A stretch of DNA of 64,000 nt from Alphaproteobacteria bacterium (GCA_016125135.1 WGMJ01000003.1:248001-312000); one strand, 5' to 3'. Shown: positions 17,112 through 26,972, counted from the stretch's first letter. Notes: a model not told the origin generated them from the sequence alone. Numbers and translations: made by a program.

Positions 17112-17813
17112 ATGTCCAACGGGTCAGATAGCACAATTACACGTTTCTTTAGAGAAATGCAGGCTTACGTCCAGATCTTTGGAGAAGCACGCGAGCGTGG
17201 AGAAAGCGTTGGAGACGCGTTTGATAGAGCTGTTAGAGAAGTTCCTCAAGCGATAGGTGATTACGATATAAGCCAACAGCTGCCTATTATGCGCGGGCAA
17301 GCTGGCATTCAGGCGGCGCAACAAATTATACAATTAATGTTGCAAAACCATCAGCAGATTTTGCAACAAGCTGCTATGGCCGTACAAAGCCCGTTTACGG
17401 GTATTGGTCAGATCATGCAATTGATCGGCATTGCAGGAGAGGCATTAGGTATTGAGGGCTTTGATGGCGAGGCATTGATACGTAACGGTCAGGCACTTAT
17501 TGCACAAGGGGCTGCCGCTGGTTCTGCGATGTTGAACAACAACCCCCAAACACAGGTTTTGTTGCAAGCCTTGCAGCAGTTACAAGATGGCCGCCCGATT
17601 GCTGAAGTGCAAGCGACATTGCAAGGCGCGGGGCTTGACCGCTCTAACACCTTTGCTGGCTTACCAGAAGGTGGCCAATTGGCACAAACAGGGTCTCTGC
17701 GTGATCATCAGGCTGCTGTCGGTGCGCCAACCCCTGCACCATCTCTAAACGGCGGTTTGGACTTTTTGAGGGAAGCGCCTGCATTAGAAGCACCAGCGCC
17801 CTCACATCCTTAA
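17112..17813 (+). CDS. Orphan Gln-rich helical protein
   Basis: This 233-residue protein has no recognised family. It is helical and rich in Gln (dense about 60-95, for example AAQQIIQLMLQNHQQILQQ). A Gly/Ala hydrophobic patch follows (about 100-150), and the tail is rich in Pro and Ala. There is no signal peptide. GGAG lies 8 bases before the ATG. It is the last of three consecutive orphans and is followed by a strong terminator, so the three probably form one transcription unit. Confidence 0.72.
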   Translation: MSNGSDSTITRFFREMQAYVQIFGEARERGESVGDAFDRAVREVPQAIGDYDISQQLPIMRGQAGIQAAQQIIQLMLQNHQQILQQAAMAVQSPFTGIGQIMQLIGIAGEALGIEGFDGEALIRNGQALIAQGAAAGSAMLNNNPQTQVLLQALQQLQDGRPIAEVQATLQGAGLDRSNTFAGLPEGGQLAQTGSLRDHQAAVGAPTPAPSLNGGLDFLREAPALEAPAPSHP

Positions 17814-17831
17814 GGCAAAAACATGAAAAAT

Positions 17832-17859
17832 AAAAACCCCGCTTTCGCGGGGTTTTTTT
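17832..17859 (+). terminator. Intrinsic terminator after the orphan gene trio
   Basis: A near-perfect hairpin (AAAAACCCCGC, loop TTTC, GCGGGGTTTTT) with a T run. It closes the unit 14502-17813. Being A-tailed on the other side it could work in both directions. Confidence 0.92.
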
Positions 17860-17974
17860 ATGCCTCTTAATGCCCCTACTGCACGCGGCTTTGCACCAAA
17901 AGCCGCTTTTTTCTTGAATTTACCCGGCTCTTTTTCATAGGATGCCGCTATACAAAAATAAAAGCGGGTAGGGT

Positions 17975-18532
17975 ATGTCATATATTTTTGAAGCTTATAA
18001 GCAAGCGGGAGAGCGCGGATGCGAAATTTACCAGATCGCGCCCGAAGAACGCACATGGTGGCAATATATTTTTCTTGGTTGGGCCGGCGAGGCAACACAT
18101 TTGGGCATAGACACAAAAACAAGCCTTTACCGTGAATTTGGCCAACTGAACGATGCCAGCAAAAAGCAAATTGATAAATTGCGCGGCGTTGCGCACAAAC
18201 TGGTGAATACAGGGCTTGTTGTAAATGTTCCGCATGATGCGTTGGATGCCGAAACATACGAAACAGCAGCGCGTGCCTTTTATGCCGCAACGAAACAAAA
18301 AACACGTACAAATGAATCGCTTGGTGCTGTCGAGAATTTCAATGCGCGATTTGAAGTCGGCACCGTTGCAAAAGAGAATGATACACGGGTCAGAAAACGC
18401 GGCGGTGGCACTCACAGGAAAGCTGCCAAGCAACCCAAGCCGCCACGCTACTCTGCAAATGGCAAACGCTTGGGTCGCCCGCCGGGGAGTGGTAAGAGGG
18501 TAAAAGACGCGCCCGCGCCCGCCGTCCAATAA
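17975..18532 (+). CDS. Unknown protein with AT-hook-like tail
   Basis: This 185-residue protein has a helical N-terminal part (about 1-110) and a strongly basic, disordered C-terminus ending in KRLGRPPGSGKR (about 163-174). That sequence contains the GRP core of AT-hook minor-groove binders. It is therefore probably a DNA-associated protein, but no fold is recognised. GGGTAGGGT precedes the ATG. Its transcription probably ends at the hairpin at 18598. Confidence 0.72.
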   Translation: MSYIFEAYKQAGERGCEIYQIAPEERTWWQYIFLGWAGEATHLGIDTKTSLYREFGQLNDASKKQIDKLRGVAHKLVNTGLVVNVPHDALDAETYETAARAFYAATKQKTRTNESLGAVENFNARFEVGTVAKENDTRVRKRGGGTHRKAAKQPKPPRYSANGKRLGRPPGSGKRVKDAPAPAVQ

Positions 18533-18547
18533 ATATTCATTTTTTCC

Positions 18548-18576
18548 TTGACAAATAGGAATATTTGTTAAATACT
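18548..18576 (+). promoter_or_regulatory. Candidate promoter upstream of phage-type small gene
   Basis: TTGACA at 18548-18553 and AATACT at 18571-18576, spaced 17 bases. A hairpin with a T run follows within about 25 bases of the expected start, before the next gene begins. Confidence 0.5.
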
Positions 18577-18597
18577 GGAATTCTTCAAGCCACAATT

Positions 18598-18625
18598 GCG
18601 CCCGCATTCTGGGCGCTTTTTTATT
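18598..18625 (+). terminator. Intrinsic terminator/attenuator
   Basis: The stem GCGCCC (18598-18603) pairs with GGGCGC (18611-18616) and is followed by six T residues. It can terminate the 17975 gene. Because a promoter lies just upstream it could also attenuate the gene at 18647. Confidence 0.8.
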
Positions 18626-18646
18626 TCTCGAAAAAGGACCGGAAAA

Positions 18647-18988
18647 ATGACCACATATCTACCAACAGATGCAAATAATAACCCCATCCCAGCCCTGCGC
18701 CTGAAAGCAACAGGTGGGGCGCATATAATCGCTGCAACAGCCAGCTCGGCGCGTAACAGCACAGCCTTTGATAGTGCTACACAAATTGTAAGCCTCTATG
18801 CCACTGTGCCGGTTTATGTGCGCTTTGGCAGTTCAAGTGTTGAAGCTGCCAATACCGACCATTATTTCCCCGACAGCACTTACTACGATTTTGCCATTGG
18901 TGGCGAGGATACAAAACAATTTACCCATGTCGCCGTGCTTCGCGCAGGCAGCGAAGATGGCAGCGTTTATATTTCCGAAAAAGAATAA
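18647..18988 (+). CDS. Phage-type small structural-like protein
   Basis: This 113-residue protein appears all-beta. Its pattern of V-x-V-R-F-G-S-S..A......Y-F-P-D followed by F-A-I-G-G-E and a closing GSVYISE resembles small accessory proteins often found in phage structural modules. This is recognition by pattern, not a family hit. No other phage genes are nearby, so it may be a remnant or domesticated gene. The ATG at 18647 is preferred over an upstream TTG at 18596 that lies inside the terminator hairpin. Convergent with recR, 2 bases apart. Confidence 0.65.
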   Translation: MTTYLPTDANNNPIPALRLKATGGAHIIAATASSARNSTAFDSATQIVSLYATVPVYVRFGSSSVEAANTDHYFPDSTYYDFAIGGEDTKQFTHVAVLRAGSEDGSVYISEKE

Positions 18989-18990
18989 AG

Positions 18991-19605
18991 CTAAACAGCC
19001 TTACGTGCGTTTAACGCGGTCGTGATGGTGCCATCATCAAGGTAATCAAGCTCGCCGCCAAAGGGCATACCTTGTGCCAGACGCGTCACCGTTACGGGCA
19101 GGCCGTTACAAGCATCAGCAATATAATGCGCGGTGCTTTGCCCTTGCACGGTGGCACTCAGCGCAAGGATAATTTCTTCCACTTTCTCGCCTTGAATGCG
19201 GCCTAAAAGCGCGTCAATATTCAATTCGCGTGGGCCCATACCATCAATAGCGGAAAGTAACCCGCCAAGCACATGGTATTGCCCACGGAAGGAACGTGTG
19301 CGCTCGAGCGCCCATAAATCGGCAACGCTCGCGACTACGCAAATTGTATTCTCGCTACGGCTTGTATCGGTGCAAATGCGGCACGGGTCAGACGTATCAA
19401 TGGAAAAACAATGGTGGCAGGTTTTCATGTCACGTGCTGTTTCCTGCAGGGCTTCTGCCAGCGGCTCCATCACATCCTTGCGGTTTAAAAGCATATGAAG
19501 CGCGATGCGCTTGGCTGAGCGCGAGCCCAGCCCCGGCAAACGCGCCAAGCGCTTTACAAGGCGATCGAGCGCTGTTTCAGAATGTTGTGAAAAATTATTA
19601 TTCAT
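18991..19605 (-). CDS. recR: Recombination mediator RecR
   Basis: This 204-residue RecR works with RecF/RecO to load RecA at gaps. It has an N-terminal helix-hairpin-helix (RLARLPGLGSRSAKRIALHML, about 19-39, shown for location), a zinc finger CHHC...CRIC (about 63-79), and a Toprim domain (ICVVASVADLWALER...YHVLGGLLSA). The start is the ATG at 19605. It follows lolA by 15 bases on the same strand. The usual dnaX/ybaB partners are absent here. Confidence 0.95.
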   Translation of the reverse strand: MNNNFSQHSETALDRLVKRLARLPGLGSRSAKRIALHMLLNRKDVMEPLAEALQETARDMKTCHHCFSIDTSDPCRICTDTSRSENTICVVASVADLWALERTRSFRGQYHVLGGLLSAIDGMGPRELNIDALLGRIQGEKVEEIILALSATVQGQSTAHYIADACNGLPVTVTRLAQGMPFGGELDYLDDGTITTALNARKAV

Positions 19606-19620
19606 ACCCGCAATAACCCT

Positions 19621-20211
19621 TTAGCGATTATAGCCGCTCGGGTTCGGGTCATGGTAGGCAAAAAGCCCGCTTTTGAAATCTATCCCCGTTTGAATATCGG
19701 AGAGCGTTACATTGGTCGTGGCACCGGTTGCGTCGACCACGCGCCAATAGGCAATCTGGAAGGGCGCTTGCGTAAAACCCAGTGTAAGCGTGCCATTCTC
19801 GGGGCTGTCTTTTTGTACGATTGTAATTTCGCGGTAGCCGTTTAATTCATCTTCACTCACAACTGTTACATCACCGCCAAGGCCGATATTTTTGCGCAGC
19901 AAAAAATCGGCAAGCGTTTCACCAATGGGCGCGTTTGTTTGCTGTTTTAATTTGGCATCATAAAAATAAATAAAAACACCATCCGCCACGATAAAATCTT
20001 TCACCGGCGGGTCATATTCAAAACGCAATTTACCCGGACGGTCGAGGTAGAAGGTGCCCGTGCGTGTTGTACCATCCGCTGCAACCTGACTAAAACGTGC
20101 CTGCATGGTCGAGAGAGATTTCAAATACTGGTCAGCCTGCATGGTGGCTTGCGAGGCAAAGGCCAGAACAGGAAGAAGGGCCAAAGCCAGAAAAACAATT
20201 AAAAAACGCAT
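19621..20211 (-). CDS. lolA: Outer-membrane lipoprotein carrier LolA
   Basis: This protein of 196 residues has a signal peptide (1-19, ending AFA). The mature chain has the LolA pattern: YLKSLSTMQARFSQV, the TRTGTFYLDRPGKLRFEYDPP strand region, then IVADGVFIYFYD and LADFLLR. LolA carries lipoproteins across the periplasm to LolB. ATG 20211 is chosen because AAAGGA lies before it; an in-frame GTG at 20229 has no such site. FtsK and LolA genes are normally adjacent; here a 739-residue orphan separates them. Confidence 0.93.
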   Translation of the reverse strand: MRFLIVFLALALLPVLAFASQATMQADQYLKSLSTMQARFSQVAADGTTRTGTFYLDRPGKLRFEYDPPVKDFIVADGVFIYFYDAKLKQQTNAPIGETLADFLLRKNIGLGGDVTVVSEDELNGYREITIVQKDSPENGTLTLGFTQAPFQIAYWRVVDATGATTNVTLSDIQTGIDFKSGLFAYHDPNPSGYNR

Positions 20212-20293
20212 GGAAAATCCTTTTATCACGTCATTGATATAGCCTAACTATAACGGCGGGGAAAGGATAAAACCCTATAAAGGAACCCCCGAT

Positions 20294-22513
20294 TTACATT
20301 ATATAGCGCTGAAGCGGCGGGGCGGCCGCATCTTTTTTGCCCGCTTTTAGCATGCCGAACGGATGAGCAGGCACGAGATCTTCTCCCATATTAATTCTCA
20401 CCCAATTTGCCTGTAACCAGAGAACAGCATCACGCACACCTTCCAACATGATATTTTCGTCAGGCATCTGGGCGGCTGGCATCTGATAATCATCATTCAG
20501 GCTGAAGATTGTCTCATTCACTAGATGGTCGAGTGTTTCAGGAAGATTCTTATTAACCTCTTCCGTATCGTCCAGATCTATAAAATGGGTCGCCAGCATT
20601 TCCTCCATCTCTTCAAGAATCTCGTAATAGGCCGGCGAGAGATCCATCTCTTTTGCTTCATCCGGATCGATTTCCAGTTTGCCATCCATAATCGCCTCTG
20701 CATTAAAGAAATCAGATGTCGACATAAAAAGCTGCTTGTTAAAATCTTCTTCGGGCATAGTGGCAAAGCTTGAAATTTTTTTATCAAGCGCTTCCGCAAA
20801 TTCATCAAGTGTTTTTGTAAATGCAACGTTATAAGCCAACCCGTGCCAGTCAAACTTCACCACACGGCCCCGTTTACTTGGCAATGCCTCTTGCACAGCT
20901 TCTGCAAAATTCGGATGGCTATGCTGGATTGCGGCATATATTGCCAGCAACCGCGAGGTTTCGAAATTATGGGCGGGGCTAAGCGGAAATGGCTTCAGCG
21001 CTTCAAGTTTGGCATGCACCCCTTGCGAAAATATAACCGGCGATATTTTCTGCCCCATACGCTCAAGAAGCACTTCGGCAGAATCCTCAATGATCTGGTT
21101 TATTTTTTCTTCCGTTTCTTCGGTAAAGGCCGTCAGGAAATCTTCCATCTGCTCGGCATCAACCGCATGGTTGAACATTTCATCCTGATCCCGCTCCAGA
21201 TGCGCGCCCTCTTCTTCGATAAACTGGTCAAAACGCCGCGCGAGTAATTCAGTTACAATATATTGACCAGCAATATACGAGAAATCATTTTGTGCCGCCT
21301 TTAATTCTTTTTGTAGGGGCGTCCCCTCATAAATTTCTACCTCTTTTCTTGCGGCAGTCAGTTTTTTACCGTCGACATAGAGTTGGTGCTTTAACGATAC
21401 GTTATAATGGTCATACAGAATATCGGGATTTGCTTGAAGGACCGGCCCCTCTTCACCTTCTGTTGCTTCGGTTTCAGGCGCCGCTTCTTCCACTTGCGCT
21501 ACTACCGCCGCTGGCTCTACTACGTCGCCAACACCATAGGGATCAATCGCAAGTGGATATTTGCGGTTTATATAAGCGGTCCATTTCTCCACATCCATTT
21601 CAGGGAAGCCGCTAAAGAATTCTTTCAACCAGATATGCCCATCGAGAAAGCCCGCCTCGACATCAGCATTGCTCAGTTGTGAGTAGGCAAGGCCCGTATT
21701 CTGCTTGGCATTCTCCTGTATCGTTTCTATGATCTTGGAGAAACGCGCCTTGCTGAAATCTCCTTCTGCAGAAGGGTAGATAACTTCCGTGCCGGAAATA
21801 AAATCATTGCAAACTTTTTCGCGTGCCCCCGCGATAAACTGTTCCATTTCTTCATCGGATGAAAGTGCTGGAAACGTATTTTTCAATGTGGCACTCATAT
21901 GTTCTGATACATATTCACGTGCGAGCGTCAGCGCGGAAATCAGGCCGTAATGATAGCTCCGGAGCGAAACATCAACGTCGGCCCTGTCTTTATGGTCCAT
22001 AAGCCAGTTGCCGACTTCGTAATAACGCTTGCTGATTTCGGACCCGAGAATATCAAGAAACTCGACAACACCTGATTGCACCTCATTACCTGGCTGACAG
22101 CTCGCTTCAAGGCCGTTCGAAAACCCTTTGACAAACTCACGCTCCATGGTTGTAAATTGTTGCGCTGTGAAAACAGGCGGATTGCCACCAAAAACATGAT
22201 TGATGTCATCGCGCAGCATGCCGTCTTTATGTTTGGAAAAAATCTCGGTTGCGTTGTTAAGCATACGGTCGATGCGGTCAGTAAATGTTTCTTGCGGGAA
22301 ATGTTCGGAGAAGTTCTTGTGCAACATATCAAGCACCATCAGGGCCTGAGCACGTCCTGCGAGAAAAATCTGATCGTTTGTTGTATCACCTTCGTGACCA
22401 TCAAGTTGCCCGAGCAAATGGCGGCCACGCGTTTCTTCCAGCTGTAAACGGCTTTGAAATAGAACTGAATCCATAGACGCGAAACCCACCCGATGATTAT
22501 TTTTGCTTGTCAT
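20294..22513 (-). CDS. Large acidic helical orphan protein
   Basis: This 739-residue protein has no recognised domain. It is acidic, mostly helical, cytoplasmic in composition, with no signal peptide or membrane segment. A Glu/Ala/Val linker (about 337-360, PAAVVAQVEEAAPETEATEG) separates an N-terminal and a C-terminal helical half; both halves contain similarly spaced E-E-hydrophobic helices, but I cannot show an internal repeat. It lies between ftsK and lolA on the same strand, interrupting a widely conserved pair. It could be a secretion substrate or a lineage-specific division factor; neither is shown. Confidence 0.75.
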   Translation of the reverse strand: MTSKNNHRVGFASMDSVLFQSRLQLEETRGRHLLGQLDGHEGDTTNDQIFLAGRAQALMVLDMLHKNFSEHFPQETFTDRIDRMLNNATEIFSKHKDGMLRDDINHVFGGNPPVFTAQQFTTMEREFVKGFSNGLEASCQPGNEVQSGVVEFLDILGSEISKRYYEVGNWLMDHKDRADVDVSLRSYHYGLISALTLAREYVSEHMSATLKNTFPALSSDEEMEQFIAGAREKVCNDFISGTEVIYPSAEGDFSKARFSKIIETIQENAKQNTGLAYSQLSNADVEAGFLDGHIWLKEFFSGFPEMDVEKWTAYINRKYPLAIDPYGVGDVVEPAAVVAQVEEAAPETEATEGEEGPVLQANPDILYDHYNVSLKHQLYVDGKKLTAARKEVEIYEGTPLQKELKAAQNDFSYIAGQYIVTELLARRFDQFIEEEGAHLERDQDEMFNHAVDAEQMEDFLTAFTEETEEKINQIIEDSAEVLLERMGQKISPVIFSQGVHAKLEALKPFPLSPAHNFETSRLLAIYAAIQHSHPNFAEAVQEALPSKRGRVVKFDWHGLAYNVAFTKTLDEFAEALDKKISSFATMPEEDFNKQLFMSTSDFFNAEAIMDGKLEIDPDEAKEMDLSPAYYEILEEMEEMLATHFIDLDDTEEVNKNLPETLDHLVNETIFSLNDDYQMPAAQMPDENIMLEGVRDAVLWLQANWVRINMGEDLVPAHPFGMLKAGKKDAAAPPLQRYIM

Positions 22514-22580
22514 CTTTTATACCCTGTTCAGGGGGGAATTTCAATAAAAATATAAAAAAACCTAATAAAATCAACGGGTT

Positions 22581-24917
22581 TTAGTAGCGGCCCGATTTCG
22601 TAGCCCCACTGTGATCGCCCACCAACACCTCGCGCTTGCCGACATGGTTGGCGGGGCCAACAACGCCCTGCTTCTCCATTTCCTCGATAATACGTGCGGC
22701 CCTGTTATAACCGATCTGGAAATAGCGCTGGATGAAACTTGTAGAGGCTTTACCCTCACGCGCGATCAAGGCCACGGCTTTATCGTAGAACTCGTCGACC
22801 TTGCTGTTGTCGTTCCCGCCACCGAACGGATCAAAAGAATCGCTCTCGCCTAATGAACCACTCGTGACATCGTCAAGATAATCAGGCTCACCTTTTGTGC
22901 GAAGCCAGTTCACGACATTTTCCACTTCATTGTCAGACACAAATGGACCATGCACACGTGTAATGCGTCCGCCCGCTGCCATGTAAAGCATATCACCCAT
23001 GCCCAATAACTGCTCTGCACCGCCTTCACCAAGAATTGTGCGGCTATCGATTTTTGACGTCACCTGGAATGAAACACGTGTCGGGAAATTGGCTTTGATA
23101 ACCCCCGTAATAACATCAACCGACGGGCGCTGCGTTGCCATGATAAGGTGAATACCCGCAGCACGCGCCATTTGCGCAAGACGCTGGATAGCGCCTTCAA
23201 CATCCTTGCCGGCAACAAGCATCAGATCCGCGAATTCATCAACAATCACGACGATATAGGGCAGCTCTGTCAGATCAAACGGTTGTTCCTCGTAAATCGG
23301 CTGGCCACTATCGGGGTCGAAGCCTGTTTGCACTTTGCGCATCAAGGTTTCACCGTTTTTCTTCGCTTCGCGCAGCCGTATATTATAGCCCTCGATATTG
23401 CGCACACCGAGCTTCGACATAGAGCGGTAACGGTTTTCCATTTCCTGCACAGCCCATTTCAACGCAACAACAGCGCGGCCCGGTTCGGTTACAACAGGTG
23501 AAAGCAAATGCGGGATATCATCATACACTGAAAGCTCGAGCATTTTCGGGTCAATCATAATGAAGCGGCATTGCTGCGGTGAAAGCTTCATCAGAAGCGA
23601 CAAGATCATTGTATTTACAGCAACCGATTTACCCGAGCCTGTTGTACCAGCAACAAGCAAGTGCGGCATACGCGCAAGGTCGGCCATAATGGGGTCACCA
23701 CCAATATCCTTACCCAAGATAAGCGGGAGTTTGAAATCGGTATTTTCGTAGCTTCTGTTTTCAAGTAGCTCACGCAAAAATACCGTTTGGCGCTTTTTAT
23801 TGGGCAGCTCGATACCAATCACATTACGCCCCGGCACTACGGCCACGCGGACTGATGATGCTGCCATAGAGCGTGCAATATCATCTGCCAACCCGATAAC
23901 GCGGGATGATTTTGTACCCGGTGCAGGCTCTAATTCGTACAGGGTTACAACAGGGCCGGGGCGAATATTTGTAATATCGCCCTGTACGTTGAAGTCCTGC
24001 AACACGCTTTGCAACATCTCGGCATTCTTTTGTAGCGCGTCTTCATCAAGCTGCGCACTCACCGCTTCTTCGGGTACCTCCAGCAGTAAATCAACAGGCG
24101 GTGTTTCCCACGAGCCTGCATCTTTTAAATTCAATGATTTTTGTTTTTCCGATGCACTCTTCGGTGATTTCGGAACAACTTTGGCTTTTACTTTTTTCTT
24201 CGGCTTTTTGCGTGCACGTTTTTCTTCAAGGAAATCTTCATCCTCATCGACAATCTCCTCTTCTTCGGTTTCTTCTTCCTCATCCTCTTCCTCATCACCA
24301 AGAAATTCGTTTTGCGGGCGTAAGCTCATCAGGTAATACCAGCTACTTTGTACCCAGTGACTAAGGCCTGTAAAATAAAGAGGCTGTATGGTTGTTGCCC
24401 AAAAATAGGTTGCGCCTGCCATCACCCATGCAGCGATATAAAGCCCTGTTTTAATGGCTGCTGGCCATGCAGCAGGCCAGAAGCTATTAAAGAGCGTACC
24501 AGACTTCGCGGAGAACAAAGCGCCGAACGCGCCCGTACCCGCCAATAATGTAACAGCAATAATTGCTGCACCGGCAACAAGGCCACGCAAAATAAAATTG
24601 GCACGCGCTTGTGCAAGTACGCAGCAGCCCCAGCCTATAAATACAAGTGGCAGCAACCATGCCGAAGCACCTATCAGCTGGAACATGGCATCGGACAAAC
24701 CAGCACCGAAATGCCCGCCCCAGTTTTTTGTCTCCAGTGCGGCAGAGCCGACAGCGGCAACATTCAACGATGCATCGGCAGCGTTATGCGTTGCAAATGA
24801 GAGTGCAACGTAAAACCCTGCCAAAAGCCAGAACGCGCCCACAGCTTCGCGGCAACGGCAGGCGCAAAATTCGGTAAAAGATGGTGGAATGGCCTGAATC
24901 AGGCGCGAAAGAAACAT
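22581..24917 (-). CDS. ftsK: DNA translocase FtsK/SpoIIIE
   Basis: This 778-residue FtsK pumps DNA at the septum and supports chromosome dimer resolution. It has four or so TM segments (about 25-185), a short acidic/basic linker (about 205-260), and an alpha/beta motor with Walker A GTTGSGKS (424-431) and Walker [10 protein letters not shown] (about 555-563). The C-terminal winged-helix gamma domain includes [14 protein letters not shown]. The linker is much shorter than in E. coli FtsK. A weak hairpin and T run follow the stop. Confidence 0.96.
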   Translation of the reverse strand: MFLSRLIQAIPPSFTEFCACRCREAVGAFWLLAGFYVALSFATHNAADASLNVAAVGSAALETKNWGGHFGAGLSDAMFQLIGASAWLLPLVFIGWGCCVLAQARANFILRGLVAGAAIIAVTLLAGTGAFGALFSAKSGTLFNSFWPAAWPAAIKTGLYIAAWVMAGATYFWATTIQPLYFTGLSHWVQSSWYYLMSLRPQNEFLGDEEEDEEEETEEEEIVDEDEDFLEEKRARKKPKKKVKAKVVPKSPKSASEKQKSLNLKDAGSWETPPVDLLLEVPEEAVSAQLDEDALQKNAEMLQSVLQDFNVQGDITNIRPGPVVTLYELEPAPGTKSSRVIGLADDIARSMAASSVRVAVVPGRNVIGIELPNKKRQTVFLRELLENRSYENTDFKLPLILGKDIGGDPIMADLARMPHLLVAGTTGSGKSVAVNTMILSLLMKLSPQQCRFIMIDPKMLELSVYDDIPHLLSPVVTEPGRAVVALKWAVQEMENRYRSMSKLGVRNIEGYNIRLREAKKNGETLMRKVQTGFDPDSGQPIYEEQPFDLTELPYIVVIVDEFADLMLVAGKDVEGAIQRLAQMARAAGIHLIMATQRPSVDVITGVIKANFPTRVSFQVTSKIDSRTILGEGGAEQLLGMGDMLYMAAGGRITRVHGPFVSDNEVENVVNWLRTKGEPDYLDDVTSGSLGESDSFDPFGGGNDNSKVDEFYDKAVALIAREGKASTSFIQRYFQIGYNRAARIIEEMEKQGVVGPANHVGKREVLVGDHSGATKSGRY

Positions 24918-24953
24918 GGCTTATTTTCGCAGAAAACGGCCGTTTACGCAAAA

Positions 24954-25352
24954 CTATTGGTATTCAATGCGCGGCAAGTCGAAATTTCTCATTATTCCCC
25001 GTAGGTTAGCCGTCTCGACCCCGTGGTGTTTTTGCGCGCGGCGTATAACATCTTCCATCATGCGGTACGCCTCGTTATCAACTTCAAGATCCGTCATAAA
25101 GCCATAAACCCATTTCGCTTTATTCAGCGTATCAACGCTCTCGAATAATGCTTTTTCCAAATTCTCCGCATTCTCGAAAAATTTGATACCGCCAACGCAA
25201 TCGCGTAGCGTTTCCATTTTCAAACCGGCATTGGCGAGCATGGTAAATTCCCCGAGCAACCGCATAGAACGGGCGATTGCCTTTTTCTGACCACGCACGA
25301 AAATGCGTGGCCCCTGCGAAGCATCTTCCAACTCTAATAGTTTTCCGGACAT
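24954..25352 (-). CDS. Unknown small protein upstream of ftsK
   Basis: This helical soluble protein of about 132 residues has no recognised family, signal or membrane segment. It is rich in charged helices (AENLEKALFESVDTLNKAKW, about 74-93). An in-frame GTG at 25367 is an alternative start; neither start has a strong ribosome binding site. It ends 36 bases before ftsK on the same strand and may be cotranscribed with it. Confidence 0.6.
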   Translation of the reverse strand: MSGKLLELEDASQGPRIFVRGQKKAIARSMRLLGEFTMLANAGLKMETLRDCVGGIKFFENAENLEKALFESVDTLNKAKWVYGFMTDLEVDNEAYRMMEDVIRRAQKHHGVETANLRGIMRNFDLPRIEYQ

Positions 25353-25400
25353 GGCGCTTTCTAGCACATTGGCCGCTTGAATTTCCAGCTTAAGCGGCCG

Positions 25401-25751
25401 CTACGGCTTTGGGAGGTTTGGCCCCTCTTCTATCCCTCTGATTATATTGGCGTAGCTGGCGATCAGCCCTGTTATGCCGTAGGGCGTGGTGGCGCTTACA
25501 TCAGCATTCAAAGCCGACATACGGTCACGTATGCTATTCGCCTCTTGCCGTGCCAAAGCATCCCCTTTCAGGCAGTAAGTTAACGGGCCGTAGCCCACTG
25601 CCATATGATGCTCGACCAACAGATCAGCCAACAGGCGGTCATCGGCCCCCGCGGCGTTTATAAGTTTACTGACTGCGCCAAGCGGCTCTTGTTTGCATTG
25701 TATTTCATAATCGTGCTGTAAGGCGCGCACCGCCGCAGATAGATCGGACAT
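25401..25751 (-). CDS. Unknown small protein
   Basis: This 116-residue helical soluble protein has two cysteines and no recognised family. GAGGGT precedes the ATG by about 6 bases. It is followed 48 bases later by another small unknown gene and then ftsK, all on the minus strand. The 230 bases upstream hold only A/T-rich sequence that could contain its promoter. Confidence 0.6.
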   Translation of the reverse strand: MSDLSAAVRALQHDYEIQCKQEPLGAVSKLINAAGADDRLLADLLVEHHMAVGYGPLTYCLKGDALARQEANSIRDRMSALNADVSATTPYGITGLIASYANIIRGIEEGPNLPKP

Positions 25752-25981
25752 AGGAATACCCTCTGATAAGAATAAAAATTAAAAAATTAACGATGTGGGG
25801 GGAGATAAAATATATATGTATGGCTGCTTACAGCCAAAGATAGAGGCTGCTAAAGAAAAATACGGCGTTGGTCACGCTTGCTTTCATGCTTGGTAAAAGT
25901 AGAGCATATTGCACTGCAGCGAGTCAAGAACTATTGATGATCCTTAACAATATTGCTAAGTGTTAACACGGAAAAAGAACC

Positions 25982-26239
25982 ATGATCGTTGCTGCCGCAT
26001 CCGCCATCGCCTGTACTGCCGCAACAATGTATATGATTGCTGCAAATACACATTTCAATAGCGCCTCACAAATTTGCAGTCGTGACCCGACAGTGCGGGC
26101 AGAAGCACAGGCTGGAAAAGTTTTCACTTTTGTTGCGGGTGTGGCTGCTTGGTCGGGCGTCATTGCCTCGGTGGCAACGATGGCAGATGACCCCGCTGCC
26201 GTAGCATTTATAACGCCGATACTATCTTCACTGCGTTAA
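25982..26239 (+). CDS. Possible small membrane protein
   Basis: This open frame of 85 residues would encode two hydrophobic helices (about 2-22 and 46-67) separated by a short loop with one cysteine. Only a weak A/G-rich site precedes the ATG. It overlaps the 3' end of the convergent methyltransferase gene by 32 bases. Composition is consistent with a small inner-membrane protein, but the opposite strand is also partly open, so coding status is uncertain. Confidence 0.4.
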   Translation: MIVAAASAIACTAATMYMIAANTHFNSASQICSRDPTVRAEAQAGKVFTFVAGVAAWSGVIASVATMADDPAAVAFITPILSSLR

Positions 26240-26972
26240 CAGCGCCTGAGGTCTCATCAAAAAAGAAACAGGGTGCGGGTGTTTTTGCGAAATATTCATC
26301 AACCGCTTGGCCTGAACCCGTCCACACACCGTAATCATCCACAATCAATACACCACCTGTTGTAAGGCGCGGGTAAAGCTGTTCCATCTCGTGTTTGGTG
26401 GAAGCGTACCAATCTGTATCAAGCCGGAGTAACGAAATAGTCTGCGGGATTGTTGCGGGGATTGTATCTTCCACCTTGCCGCGCACAAATTTTATTTTAT
26501 CCGCCGGATATTTTGTTTGCGCGATGATGCTTTGCACATCATCAAGTGACCCATAAGCCCATTTCTCGGAACGCGCTTCATATTGCTTGTAAAGGTCATT
26601 CGCGGCCTTGCCGTCATAGGAATGCTTATCTTCCTTCGTTGGCGGCGGCATGCCTTCAAACGTATCATAGAGATAAACATCGCGGGCCGTATCACCCCGC
26701 TCAACAAGTGTTGCAAGCATCAAAGCCATGCACCCGCCACGCCAGACACCGCACTCGACAATCGCGCCATCTACTTTATTGCGCGAGATATAACAGGCGG
26801 CTTGATAAGCATTGAACATCTTGATCCATTGCAACATGGAATAATCGCGGAAACGGCTATAGAGTTTTTTAAATTCGTCACCAACATAGGGTGGGAACTT
26901 CTCATGGCCTTTCGGGTAATACCGGACCACATCAAGCCCGACGGCCCGGATCGCATTTCTGATAATTCTCAT
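26208..26972 (-). CDS. TylF/MycF-like SAM-dependent methyltransferase
   Basis: This protein of about 254 residues resembles the TylF (macrocin O-methyltransferase) family. Landmarks are [12 protein letters not shown] (SAM-binding, about 69-80), [22 protein letters not shown] and LIVDDYGVW (metal/SAM site). Members methylate sugar hydroxyls; here a glycan substrate is plausible given the glycan genes elsewhere in the window. ATG 26972 is chosen; an in-frame TTG five codons earlier is the alternative. It stands alone, divergent from acs. Confidence 0.85.
   Translation of the reverse strand: MRIIRNAIRAVGLDVVRYYPKGHEKFPPYVGDEFKKLYSRFRDYSMLQWIKMFNAYQAACYISRNKVDGAIVECGVWRGGCMALMLATLVERGDTARDVYLYDTFEGMPPPTKEDKHSYDGKAANDLYKQYEARSEKWAYGSLDDVQSIIAQTKYPADKIKFVRGKVEDTIPATIPQTISLLRLDTDWYASTKHEMEQLYPRLTTGGVLIVDDYGVWTGSGQAVDEYFAKTPAPCFFFDETSGAVNAVKIVSAL

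Noticed and set aside
23800-24336. Ser-rich plus-strand frame across ftsK
   Set aside because: It is the antisense of the acidic/basic ftsK linker and motor; low-complexity Ser content comes from reading Glu/Lys codons backwards.
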